A DNA stretch of 64,000 nt, from positions 1 to 64,000 of the forward strand of contig CAYVKV010000005.1 in the NCBI GenBank assembly GCA_964452355.1, in the 5' to 3' direction. Source of the stretch: UBA1450 sp964452355. Its GTDB lineage: Bacteria > Patescibacteriota > Microgenomatia > UBA1406 > GWC2-37-13. Positions 42,201 through 51,000 of the stretch are shown piece after piece. Made by a program: the position numbers and the translations under genes. Position 1 is the first letter of the stretch. Each line of letters opens with the position of its first letter. The notes under the pieces were generated by a model that worked only from the letters and a program-made list of their open reading frames with translations, was not told the origin of the DNA and searched no databases.

Positions 42201-45143
42201 AACCACAACCGAAACGGTACTATTTGCATCTGCCGGATATGTTTNNNNNNNNNNNNNNNNNNNNNNNNNNNNNNNNNNNNNNNNNNNNNNNNNNNNNNNN
42301 NNNNNNNNNNNNNNNNNNNNNNNNNNNNNNNNNNNNNNNNNNNNACCGGCAACGGCTGTTCCCGCTTCAGTCTTGACCGTCCCGGATAAGGTGTAAGTTC
42401 TTACTGGAGTACTTGTTGGAGGAACAGGGGTATTGGTTGGAACAATTCTTCGTACATATACCGTTGGTTCCCATTGGGTTGTTTGTGGGCTTTGTAATGG
42501 AAATCTGATAATATTTGCTCCTGATACGATGGTATAAGAGGTGTTACCAACAGGAGTAAACTGATACTCTCCCGCTCCTAGGTTTGCGTATGAAAATAGT
42601 CCTCCCCCACCTGATGTTTTCCCTGGTGAAAGATCTTCAGACCATCCCTGTTCATCTCCTGATGCAGAATATAATTTTCTTCGTAACTGTACCGTAATCC
42701 CCGATACTGGCGTATCGGTGTTTTCAATTTTTACTATGCCCGATATGGTGTATGTTCGTATGGGGGTTGGGGTATTGGTTGGAGGAATAGGTGTATTGGT
42801 TGGTGCAGCTTGTACATCAACTCGTAACCAATTGGATGACGTGCGGATACTTGTCGTATCATTTCCATTTTCCTGACAGCCCATTTGCAGATTGTATTGA
42901 CCACTCTTTGTGAATCGTACGGTTGTCTTTGCTGTGTTTCCATCTTTGGTATAACGCATAAGTCCATCAGTGTTTGCTGAATTGACACTCCCTCCTGAGG
43001 GTGGAACCGACAGTATGTTGTAGTTGGTATTTACTCCGTTAATTGTTGCGGCTCTACTACATAATCCCGCTTGTGGAGTTGTGGGAAGAGCAAAAGAAAG
43101 AACCACGTCTTGACCTGCAGTAATGGTACCTGGTGTAGCGACCGTCAGACTTTCACACAAATTGATAGTGTTTGAGGTTCCAGACCCGGGGACATATATT
43201 TTTGCAGGGTCAGATAATTTTTTATGGGAATATGAGCAAAAATATCCTTTGGTACCCCACATACGATAAAATGCTCCAGTCATAGCATTTGCACCTGTCC
43301 CCCAGCTTCCCTGCCAACAGCTCTGTCTACTTTGAGACGTATCCGATGTAGTATATGTCTGATATTTTGAATATGACTTCATCGTTCCCAATGCACTTCC
43401 AGATGTATTCTGTACTTGTATAGAATTGAAGATGTTTGATGAACAAGTGCCATTTGGAATATATATATCTACTCTTGCATCACTTTGAAGCTGAGCTCCC
43501 CCACCAAGCTTTTCCTCTGTATACCAAATCTGGGGAACTCCGGGAGTTGGGGTATTGGTTGGAGGAACCGGGGTATTGGTTGGTTTTGCATTGACAAAGA
43601 TATCACGAGTAATATTCCCCGATGTTTGAGAAAGAGTTATTCTTATCCTTGTATCGTTGTTGCCTATTGTGATATTTCCATTTGGTTGAGGCTCAAGGTT
43701 GTATGCTCCTTCAAGAAGATTTGGAAAATTATAGAGCCCTTGAGTATTTGATACTACGGTAGCAAGTGGAGTTGGTTCTCCTTGAGATGTGCCTGATGTC
43801 ACTTTAAAGAGTTGAAGTGTTACTCCAGAGACGGGAAGCTTGTTTGCATATTGTACTTTTCCTGAAATGTTGTAGGTTGGCGGAACCGGAGTATTGGTTG
43901 GACAGGGAACTGATGCCGCAACACTGTTTGATCCCAAAGGATCAATTGTGGTACTCCCCTTCCGATAAAGCCAAGCGATATATACCCTACTCTGACCACA
44001 GATTGGATTTTCAATGGTGAAGGCCGCTCGAGTCCCTAGAAGTCGTGCGGAAAGAATACTCCTTTGATTTGAACTATTTCCTCCTGCGGTGATATCTACT
44101 TCATAATCGGTAAGGACGAAATCCTGATTTACTGTTGTCCAACTGAAAATAAGATTTGAACCAGAAACGGTCGCTTTCGCCTGGATGGGCTTGGGTGCTT
44201 GCGAATAATAATCTTGTATGGCAATCTGTTTGCTCCCTGTTGCTAAAAGACCTTGTGTACCTTTTGAACATTGAAGAAGAATATCTTTTGTCCCTGCATT
44301 TGCAAAGGTATCGGTGATGATAAACTGGTTCGGGTTCCCCGAAACAGGAGAAACGGCAAATGTTTGAGAAGGAATAACGGACTGTACATTTCCTGACGAA
44401 CCAACAATAAACATCTTAATATCTCCTGCCGCACATCCGGTATTTGACCGCGAAATTGTTGCCCTCAAACGTGTTGGTATGAGGGTATAACTTCCACTGT
44501 GTCCCACATTCTCAACTCCAATTGAGATTGAGGCGGGTTGAGGTGTTGGAGTATTGGTTGGTTTGGGTGTATTGGTAGGGATTGGCGTATTGGTGGGCGT
44601 TGGAATAACCCGAATAGATAAATCAGCCGTCTGCGCAAACACTGCTCCAGCACTGCCTTGAGCGAGTAAATCACTTGCCTCACCAAGAACATCATCTGGC
44701 GGGGCAGTTTGTAATCCGCTCACACATTTGACTTGTACTGATTTATTACCTACAGAGACATACGAGTCAGAAACAACGATAACTCCGTTTGCCGCATTAC
44801 TAAATCTTGCAGATTTTGAAGGCAAAGAATTCGCAAATAACATATAAGAATAACCCTGTCCAGAGGCAGTGGGACAGATGGTAGAGCTTGGAGGCCTGAA
44901 AGTATATCTCACCGTTCTATTGGCGTAGAGCTGATTGTTAGTTCCAGTAAATGCAGGCGAAGTACGATCGATCTGAAAAGATGAAAGGGTCAGTATCTGT
45001 TGAGCAAAAACATTCCCCGCCATCAACAGAGGCATCAAAACATAGGCATAGACGAGAAAAATACTCAGAAACGACCTTGACTTGTTGAAGGATAAACCAA
45101 CTTTTAATGATGATCGACAACAATTTCGAAAATTACCCAACAT
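39249..45143 (-). CDS. Giant secreted multi-domain protein with dockerin-like C-terminus
   Basis: The protein has about 1,964 aa in this assembly, but it spans a 100-N gap. A signal peptide covers about 1-48 (ending NVFAQQ). Many beta domains are joined by PTNTP-type linkers: carboxypeptidase-regulatory-like repeats (YTLSGTVKTEAGTAVAG), a CARDB-like segment (DLKIEDMSRDVNYFTVKYCN), a MopE-like metal-binding motif (CDQKDNDCDGTTDEGG), two copies of a repeat with WGWETAVKDPNDDAAPTNAR, and a Listeria-Bacteroides repeat (GYTFAGWNTTAAGTG). The C-terminus (IDVSDYACWYNEY ... SSDDGKPSILDYVIWQI) is dockerin-like. It should be a scaffold or adhesin. It is leaderless, 5 nt after GATAAT. Confidence 0.82.
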   Translation of the reverse strand: MLGNFRNCCRSSLKVGLSFNKSRSFLSIFLVYAYVLMPLLMAGNVFAQQILTLSSFQIDRTSPAFTGTNNQLYANRTVRYTFRPPSSTICPTASGQGYSYMLFANSLPSKSARFSNAANGVIVVSDSYVSVGNKSVQVKCVSGLQTAPPDDVLGEASDLLAQGSAGAVFAQTADLSIRVIPTPTNTPIPTNTPKPTNTPTPQPASISIGVENVGHSGSYTLIPTRLRATISRSNTGCAAGDIKMFIVGSSGNVQSVIPSQTFAVSPVSGNPNQFIITDTFANAGTKDILLQCSKGTQGLLATGSKQIAIQDYYSQAPKPIQAKATVSGSNLIFSWTTVNQDFVLTDYEVDITAGGNSSNQRSILSARLLGTRAAFTIENPICGQSRVYIAWLYRKGSTTIDPLGSNSVAASVPCPTNTPVPPTYNISGKVQYANKLPVSGVTLQLFKVTSGTSQGEPTPLATVVSNTQGLYNFPNLLEGAYNLEPQPNGNITIGNNDTRIRITLSQTSGNITRDIFVNAKPTNTPVPPTNTPTPGVPQIWYTEEKLGGGAQLQSDARVDIYIPNGTCSSNIFNSIQVQNTSGSALGTMKSYSKYQTYTTSDTSQSRQSCWQGSWGTGANAMTGAFYRMWGTKGYFCSYSHKKLSDPAKIYVPGSGTSNTINLCESLTVATPGTITAGQDVVLSFALPTTPQAGLCSRAATINGVNTNYNILSVPPSGGSVNSANTDGLMRYTKDGNTAKTTVRFTKSGQYNLQMGCQENGNDTTSIRTSSNWLRVDVQAAPTNTPIPPTNTPTPIRTYTISGIVKIENTDTPVSGITVQLRRKLYSASGDEQGWSEDLSPGKTSGGGGLFSYANLGAGEYQFTPVGNTSYTIVSGANIIRFPLQSPQTTQWEPTVYVRRIVPTNTPVPPTSTPVRTYTLSGTVKTEAGTAVAGXXXXXXXXXXXXXXXXXXXXXXXXXXXXXXXXXXTYPADANSTVSVVVVPRPPATYTLSGTVKTEAGTAVAGTTVKLFKRFVTSSGDEAQPVPVTPDKVSAANGTFSYTGLAAGSYILYPQNSTTHTLKVANQSFIKTYPADANSTVSVVVVPRPTNTPTPIPVGTLQMNKGTTLPTGWGWETAVKDPNDDAAPTNARLWTNQATAASVQVSTKLATEYWVRLKPISGYNATLTYGTTTVTNSPIYVSLTTGQTRVFTASYVRPPTNTPVPVCIPTAEICDQKDNDCDGTTDEGGVCNTPTPKLADLKIEDMSRDVNYFTVKYCNRGTGTSTQKFTVEVKDTATGKVFETNYLYPFDVPAVNTCAWTGGITCGLIGDTTCNKTISVLATADFRKAVPESNESNNTFTKNFLAPTPTNTPTPVIAPLTGPSQVVQNTNFVSTFTFPTTMRTGTSPCTYTGFNKNNFKLWVYPNSAGRNEWQGISLSGTAGPTLSQGSNYIVNVTHKFGTVGAKKIQVSCYTNPADTKTIQLETSELDVRVLAPTNTPVPPTNTTAPLPVGTLQMISATTLPSGWGWETAVKDPNDDAAPTNARAWTNQGTTASAQVSTRLATEYWVRLKPISGYNATLTYGTTTVTNSPIYVTLTTGQTRVFTASYVRPPTNTPVPPTATFTPKPTNTPVPPTATHTPVPNAKPVVSDIFTNPLFNPEVGKNVIVVVKAKDSNSGDILSIKYSFTDPKGVKFTRAPGGTKKTDGSYEFQTTIEKTLIGKYLYDVEVSDGKGGVTTVKDRSFITVNPPATYQVTYNANSSTSGTVPAAQTKTHGTALTLSGNTGSLVKTGYTFAGWNTTAAGTGTSYAAGASYTANEALTLYAKWTPVPTVAPTQTNTPIPPTPTHTLVPPTNTPVPPTATNTQVPPSNTPIPPTNTPIPPAATNTSVPPTNTLIPTITPNDCPDYEKGNANCNYVEANGVRTAIIDVSDYACWYNEYVLKVVVPVGGTIGDCRSSNFDSSDDGKPSILDYVIWQINFIKSRK
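41881..42400 (-). repeat. Tandem carboxypeptidase-regulatory-like repeats
   Basis: Two near-identical copies of a roughly 300-bp unit flank the gap; the block of the first at 41881-41935 reappears at 42190-42244, and 42129-42175 reappears at 42345-42391. In protein it is a repeating YTLSGTVKTEAGTAVAG domain. The identity and the gap suggest that the number of copies may vary. Confidence 0.8.
42245..42344. other. Assembly gap (100 N)
   Basis: All bases are N. Both flanks lie in copies of the same tandem repeat of the giant gene. The matching stretch of the intact copy (41936-42128) is 193 bp, so the true missing length is probably about that or more. 193 and 100 leave the same remainder on division by 3, which explains why the frame reads through. 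Confidence 0.97.
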
Positions 45144-45148
45144 GCTTC

Positions 45149-45177
45149 ATTATCAAATAGATGGATTTAGAAGTCAA
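45149..45177 (-). promoter_or_regulatory. Promoter TTGACT-N17-GATAAT of the cohesin/dockerin operon
   Basis: TTGACT (45177-45172), 17 bp and GATAAT (45154-45149) on the minus strand. The ATG of the giant gene follows after 5 nt. It should drive all five genes down to 35068, because the gaps between them are close to zero or overlap. Confidence 0.6.
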
Positions 45178-45262
45178 CACGATTTTAATTCAGCACCTTC
45201 AAGTGATTTTCTTTAAGAAGATGTACCTGCAAAAAGATTGATATAGCTTTCTGAGAAAGAGT

Positions 45263-45291
45263 TTGACATTCATTATCTTTGTGCGTATAAT
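45263..45291 (+). promoter_or_regulatory. Consensus promoter TTGACA-N17-TATAAT
   Basis: A perfect consensus: TTGACA (45263-45268), 17 bp and TATAAT (45286-45291). It is divergent from the giant-gene promoter and serves the HTH gene at 45303, with 11 nt to the ATG. Confidence 0.7.
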
Positions 45292-45302
45292 CCTGAAATA
45301 CT

Positions 45303-45524
45303 ATGTCGGACATATCCAAACATAAACCTTCCATATCACTTGATAACTTACCAGATCTTATGACCATCCGAGAAGTATCCGAACTTCTGCGTGTTTCCCC
45401 CCTCACGATAAAACGCTGGGGTAAAAAAGGAAAGCTTCCCGCAATTCGAATCAATTCACGTGGAGATCGAAGATATAAGAAGGAAGTGATTTTGAGGCTT
45501 TTGGGGGAGACGAAGGAAGAGTGA
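45303..45524 (+). CDS. Helix-turn-helix DNA-binding protein (excisionase/MerR-like, HTH_17)
   Basis: The protein has 73 aa. LMTIREVSELLRVSPLTIKRWGKKGKLPAIRINSRGDRRYKKEVI is the winged HTH_17 fold of the MerR/excisionase type: helix-turn-helix, the R-W-G-K wing start and a basic patch. It binds DNA. It is divergent from the cohesin/dockerin operon, with a perfect consensus promoter between them, so it is a candidate regulator of that operon; no direct evidence. Confidence 0.8.
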   Translation: MSDISKHKPSISLDNLPDLMTIREVSELLRVSPLTIKRWGKKGKLPAIRINSRGDRRYKKEVILRLLGETKEE

Positions 45525-45530
45525 AAAAAT

Positions 45531-47060
45531 TTACCAACCCCCAGGGTTGATAATAACTCCTACTTTTTCTATTGCCTTATTACCCGCAGTCCATTCCGCT
45601 CGTATTTCCATCTCGCCATCCGTGGTTATAATTGCTCTAATAGCATCTAATGCTACTGGCTTATCTGGTGCAAGTACCAAGGCAGTTGAATTTGATCTAA
45701 TATGAGGGCCAAGTTCTTGATCAGTTGAGCAAGAATCCAATATAATAAATGGTTTTGCATCAGGATTAAAATACTTATCCTTCATTCTTTCTACAATAAA
45801 AGGAGGTAAATCTTCTGCACTAACTACTTCTGAAGGACTGGTTGGTCTAACTGGATCTGTACTTAATGTGAAGTGATCTGCTTCTCCATGCGCAGAATAA
45901 ATCTCCCCAATAATGTTTGGGCCAAATTTGCGTGCTTCTTTTTTGTGAGCTCTTACTATTGAGGTGCGGCTATCAACTTCATAAATTCTCATGTTTATAT
46001 CTGGATCAATTGCTTGCAGGTCAGACTTAAAAAGACTCATCCAACGATGTGAGCCAAAAAATGCTTTATTATGATCGTGCTTTGCTTGGAATACTAGCAC
46101 AGACTTCCCGGGGTGATTTTTTCTATCGAGTTGATTTAGAAGCGTATCCTCACTATATCTACCAAAATTGTGGATATTAAATTCCTCAAAGAGTTCTTTC
46201 ACTGAACCCTTTCGTGCTTTCTCTATATCTATGATTGTTCGGATATTTCCACTAAAAACTGAGTTTACGACATTAACATCGTACTGGCTAGATTCTGAAT
46301 TTCGTCGCTTTGCCAATGAGCCGGCATCTTTCCACCAGGTGAATAACTCATCTGCAGGAATATCGAGTGAGCTGAGATATTGCTTCATCATTCTCTCATA
46401 AAATATCGTATGCTCGCTAGAATCATCATAGTATGTTGGCATGTAGCTCCCCACAACATTATAAACTACATTGGATGAATGTTCCGGATCCTCCAAAACA
46501 TGTTCTAACCACTTACTTGCTGCGGGCGATACATCGGGTAAATCAGAATACTTTGCTAGCTCAAGCCAAAGCCCAATCGTACCTCTCGGTTCTCCTGGCT
46601 CGTCGTACAAAGGCTTATCTCCAAGCTGAGATAAATAGTGATAAATGGTTTGTATTGGCTTCTTGCTTATTTCTGGATCAACATAGCAAAGCAGACCTTC
46701 CGAAAGATCCTTCAGTACATACCAACATCTATCTTGGATTGGTTTATGTACAAGTCCATGAGCAAGAGCTAGGATGTCATCCATATGCTCTTCTGCAAAA
46801 GATTCTAATTCTAAATCATTCATTCCATCAAAATCTACATTTTCTCCGAAATCAGGATAAAATCGCTCAGATGCAAGTTCACAGCGAGTGACTATAGGAT
46901 CACTTCTATCTGTTAGCGTTCCTTGAGCGATCAGTTTATCAATTTCTTGGTTATCTTCTTTGCTCAGTTTTCCCCATGGAAATGGCTCTTGTATTGCGAA
47001 GTTTTGATCTGATTCATCTTGTATTCCGATGCCGAATTCAGAGACTCCTTGATCTGCCAT
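45531..47060 (-). CDS. Clan CD cysteine protease-like protein (caspase/CHAT-type core)
   Basis: The start chosen is the ATG at 47060, giving 509 aa; an in-frame TTG at 47081 would overlap the likely -10 box TATACT. Residues 1-300 are a helical region I do not recognise. From about 320 on there is a caspase-hemoglobinase-like pattern: strand SVLVFQAKHDHNKAFFG, strand IGEIYSAHGEADHF with His391 as the catalytic histidine, and strand FIILDSCSTDQELG with Cys444 as the nucleophile. This is the His-Gly and Asp-Ser-Cys arrangement of caspase and CHAT peptidases. The role (defence, secretion or maturation) is unknown. It follows the helical gene at 47097 by 36 bp. Confidence 0.6.
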   Translation of the reverse strand: MADQGVSEFGIGIQDESDQNFAIQEPFPWGKLSKEDNQEIDKLIAQGTLTDRSDPIVTRCELASERFYPDFGENVDFDGMNDLELESFAEEHMDDILALAHGLVHKPIQDRCWYVLKDLSEGLLCYVDPEISKKPIQTIYHYLSQLGDKPLYDEPGEPRGTIGLWLELAKYSDLPDVSPAASKWLEHVLEDPEHSSNVVYNVVGSYMPTYYDDSSEHTIFYERMMKQYLSSLDIPADELFTWWKDAGSLAKRRNSESSQYDVNVVNSVFSGNIRTIIDIEKARKGSVKELFEEFNIHNFGRYSEDTLLNQLDRKNHPGKSVLVFQAKHDHNKAFFGSHRWMSLFKSDLQAIDPDINMRIYEVDSRTSIVRAHKKEARKFGPNIIGEIYSAHGEADHFTLSTDPVRPTSPSEVVSAEDLPPFIVERMKDKYFNPDAKPFIILDSCSTDQELGPHIRSNSTALVLAPDKPVALDAIRAIITTDGEMEIRAEWTAGNKAIEKVGVIINPGGW

Positions 47061-47096
47061 ATGGTATGGTACAGTATACAAAGATAAAATGAGTTC

Positions 47097-47966
47097 TTAT
47101 ACAATAGTTGGTGAAGGAGTTGATCCAGAAGAAAATCTACTTTGGAAAGCATCATGCGCATGTTGATAAATAGTTCCTGCTGTTTTCCCTGCAAACTGAA
47201 TCGATGGAGCTACAATATGACCGGTAACAATGCTATTGATATGCGCTTGTTGAACTGCTTCCTCATCTGTTAGACGTAAATATCTGTTCAATGCATTCGC
47301 GACCAACCATCCAGATATTACAGTAGCACGATCAGCCAATAATGCAACCGCTTCAAAAGCTGGAGCTTTAATGCCGTCCAATCCTTCAGGAGCCAATGTT
47401 TCACGTAATTGACGCTGAGGAGATAAACCTTTTCCATTAACCTCGTGTGCCTTTGAAATAATCATGCCTGGAAGACTTTCGGATAACTCCGTACGAAGAT
47501 TTGCAAATGTTTCCGGATTTCGAGCCCACTTCAATACCGCATGTGCAAAAAGCCCTACCGCTCTTGATTCAATACCTGCTCGTGCTTCTCCAGCTTTCTC
47601 ACTGATTGTTTCTTGTGCATGAGCTGCCTGAGTTTTTATTGAATCTGTTGCTTTTTGGATGTGTGGCGTAGTAGCACTTATTGCAGCATCTTTTGCAGCA
47701 GAAACCGTACCTTTTGGATCGTTTTTTGCCGCTGCAATGGTTGCGCGTACTTGAATCAGTTGATCCTGAGTTTGAGCTTTAAACTGCTCAGCTTTGTCTC
47801 GTAAGTTAGATAGCCGTGCATTTCCATCAACCGCTTTGGTTACTCTTGCTTTTGCCTCTGTTTTAGCTTTTCCAGCGACATCTTTTGCTCGATCTATACC
47901 AGTGTGAGCCATTTCACCTGCTCTATCACGAACACCTTTGAAATATTTTCTAATTTCTATTTTCAT
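47097..47966 (-). CDS. Amphipathic helical (LEA/apolipoprotein-like) protein
   Basis: The protein has 289 aa. Residues 1-140 are Ala/Lys/Glu-rich amphipathic helix with an 11-residue-like periodicity (AGEMAHTGIDRAKDVAGKAKTEAKARVTKA), as in LEA or apolipoprotein-type proteins. The second half is a more globular helical part. No signal or membrane segment. It has its own promoter and precedes the caspase-like gene on the same strand, so the two may be expressed together. Function unknown. Confidence 0.6.
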   Translation of the reverse strand: MKIEIRKYFKGVRDRAGEMAHTGIDRAKDVAGKAKTEAKARVTKAVDGNARLSNLRDKAEQFKAQTQDQLIQVRATIAAAKNDPKGTVSAAKDAAISATTPHIQKATDSIKTQAAHAQETISEKAGEARAGIESRAVGLFAHAVLKWARNPETFANLRTELSESLPGMIISKAHEVNGKGLSPQRQLRETLAPEGLDGIKAPAFEAVALLADRATVISGWLVANALNRYLRLTDEEAVQQAHINSIVTGHIVAPSIQFAGKTAGTIYQHAHDAFQSRFSSGSTPSPTIV

Positions 47967-47973
47967 AAAGGAT

Positions 47974-48002
47974 ACTATACTATAAGATAGATATTATTTC
48001 AA
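47974..48002 (-). promoter_or_regulatory. Promoter TTGAAA-N17-TATAGT
   Basis: TTGAAA (48002-47997), 17 bp and TATAGT (47979-47974) on the minus strand, with 7 nt to the ATG at 47966. It overlaps the end of the large gene 48014-51157 by only a few bases of intergenic space. Confidence 0.55.
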
Positions 48003-48013
48003 GGAGGAGATAC

Positions 48014-51000
48014 TTATTTACGTTCATTTTTTTGAGCTGCTTTTATAGTAGATAGTTGTACGTTTTTATCACCAATAGTAAATTTTGCAACACTTACCTG
48101 CAGACCTTTTTTAATACATGCGTTTGTTACGTCTCTATCAAGATCTCGTTTTTGAGCTTCCGACTTAATTTGCCCACCGGCAATTTTTAACTTTGCATTA
48201 TCCCATGCTCCAATATCAGCAACACTCACTTGCATTTTGGTAATCATTGGTTTACCATCCACCATCTTCATTGAACATTCGATTTTAGTTGATTTATCAA
48301 GTCCAAAACCACTTGCACCCCCTTTAAAATCAGCATTACCTGTTGCAATAAATTTTATTTCACCGACACGAGGAAAGCTGAATTGAGATATTTGCAAATT
48401 TCGTACCATATCGATATAATCTCCCGCTACTCCATCTACTAATATCTGTTCTATTATTAAGGGCAAAAACTGAGGTACCGTATCTTCTTGAAGTATAGTA
48501 TTAACACGGTATCCATCTTCTATTTTACCTAAAATTCCACCTATCTGATCCAACATTGGGTGGTCGGGTGAAAGTTGTAAAGTCCAGTTCATGGGCAAAG
48601 GTACAGTCTCTACTTGTGCGGACGGCTGTGGTGGTGGGACGAAAGGACGTATAGGAAGAGGTGTTGGAACTGGATCAGTGGTTGACGTTGATCCTGGCAT
48701 TCCTGTTGTTGATGAACGAGGGGCACTTGGAGCATCTTCTTTGGGCTTGCCTCTTCCAAATAACTTCCACATGTTTGAAACTGGTGTGGCTTTTTCTTCT
48801 CCTACAGGCACATCCATACCATCAATTCTCATCCTATCCGACCCATCCCAAACTCCTGCAAAAACATACTGCACTTCATCGTCTTCGCCTACTACTTTTT
48901 TGAAAACTGCTTTTAGTGGCTCTTTTTGCTGCGTTTTGCCATCTGATCCGATTTCTAAATCGAGTGCATGCACAGCAATAAACTCCTCTCCACCGAGTTG
49001 GAATCGAAATTCTTCTGTACGATCAAAATCTCCACCTGCCACCCCTTTGCCCTGCATATTTGCAAGTTCTCTTGTTGGACCTTCATGAGGCTCTTTCTGT
49101 ATAGCCTCACCAGTTTGGGGAATGTACATTAAGTAGATACCTTTGCTTGGATCAGAAGATATTCCACGAGCTACATTCGTTGTAATAGGAATACCATTTT
49201 CTGAAGCAAAAAAAGCAGTAGTAGAATGCTTTTTTGGTTGAGACATATGAACCAATAGTAGGTCGTCAAGCTCAAAAGCTGCAGATGAATGTTCCTCCAT
49301 ATTGAGTGCAAAATCATCAACCTCTGACTGCCCGCCATATATAGATACCGGAAGACCGATCTGGGTATTTTTCATAGATAAAGACGTTGTATTACCCATA
49401 CCAAAATCTCTCGCTTTCACGTTTGTCAGTTTGCAGTTCCCCCTATATCCATAATGATGAGATAGGTCATCTACACGACAATTTTGCATATGAGCATCCC
49501 CATGAGTGCGCAGCGTAGGAATAGACGCACCATGAAAATCACCATTTTGTATTTCACCTTGTCGAAGAGAAAGAGTATATTCTCCGAGATTACGACTAAT
49601 AATATCTAATACATCAGGAGTTACATCGAGATTTAATGTATCTGGGTTATTAGGTTCGCCTTGATCATAAATCTTGCCAACTTCAATATCTATTCCCTCA
49701 TTAAAATGAAGGTGGCCATCTGATAAACCCTGGCTTAATGTTATATCAGTACCAAACATGAAGCCTAAAAGTGTATTAAGCTTATGGATATTTCTTCCTG
49801 CATTTGATTCTTCAAGAATTGCCCGGACTTCTTTTTGATTAAATAAACCCTTCTGTTGACGAAGGCGGATAGCATTCTCCAGTTCGCCTATGGCAGTTCG
49901 CGCTTTCTTGTGCCACTCAGTTTGACGAGGAAATCTATTCGTAATATCTTCGAGGCGTTGTTCGACATATCCTAATGAAGTTTCTCTCTCAGGAATCGTT
50001 GTACGTGCCCTCCCATTACTCATACCTGTCTTAAATGAAGCTAACCAAGGCGGTTGCTCTTCATATTCATCAAGGAGTGAAATGATGTGATCTTCATCTA
50101 AAATGAGCTCGTCACGAAGCAACAATTCAGCAAGAAAGGCTCCTGTTCTTTCTGGGTTAGTTTGTGCATCAAGTGCTTCACGTACTCCCATACGATGATA
50201 GATTGCAGATTCTAGTAGTATATTTTGTTCATCTATATTCAATTCGATCTGATGCTGTCCCATCCAAAGATATTGTTCAAGAAGATCTTGGGACATCAAT
50301 GTATGTTTGTCCCCCATTAATCGGTCAGGAAAGACGTCGTACTTAAATTTATCCCTCGCCACAGCTATATCACTACTTGTTAAGGGGGTTCCTACGGCTA
50401 TTGAGTAATCCATAGGTTCCAAAAGAAGCGCATGATTTTCAACTGGTTCACGGGAAAAGTTCATCAGGATATTCTGAATACGCTTTCCATATTCAGACCC
50501 CCCATAATACATGGGGTTAGCATCTCGAGCTAGATAAAATCGTAAACTTTCCATCCAAGCTGGATCAGTAGTTTGTCTATTTTGAATATCACGAATGGTA
50601 TTCAGAAGCCATGGATCATTTGATCTCACTAATCTATCGTGTAGTACCTCACCTATTCTTATTGAATCAATACCGGGATATGCGAGTATTTTTTCAACCC
50701 CCGTACGATTTTCAATTCCATCTTCAAGAAGAAAAGCAGCACGATACCTATGCCTATCATTATCAAAATGCCCCGCCTCAAGAGCACGCAACCCGTGATG
50801 GAACATGTCCATATTTCTTGGAATACCAGAACCCAATCCGCGATCATACCTATTCACATATGATGCAAAACCTTCATCAGTCATAGGTGGAAGCGCTGCA
50901 GTAATCGCCGCTTGAGCTTCTACATACTTGGCTTTATCTTCGGGAGTCATAAGCTCTTCTGCTGGTATTGGCACATGACGATCGGCAGTTGCGGAATACG

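Noticed and set aside
39500..44600. CRISPR-like regularly spaced repeats
   Set aside because: They are in-frame PTNTP/VPPTNTP linkers and repeated domains of one gene. Spacing is irregular and no cas genes are present.
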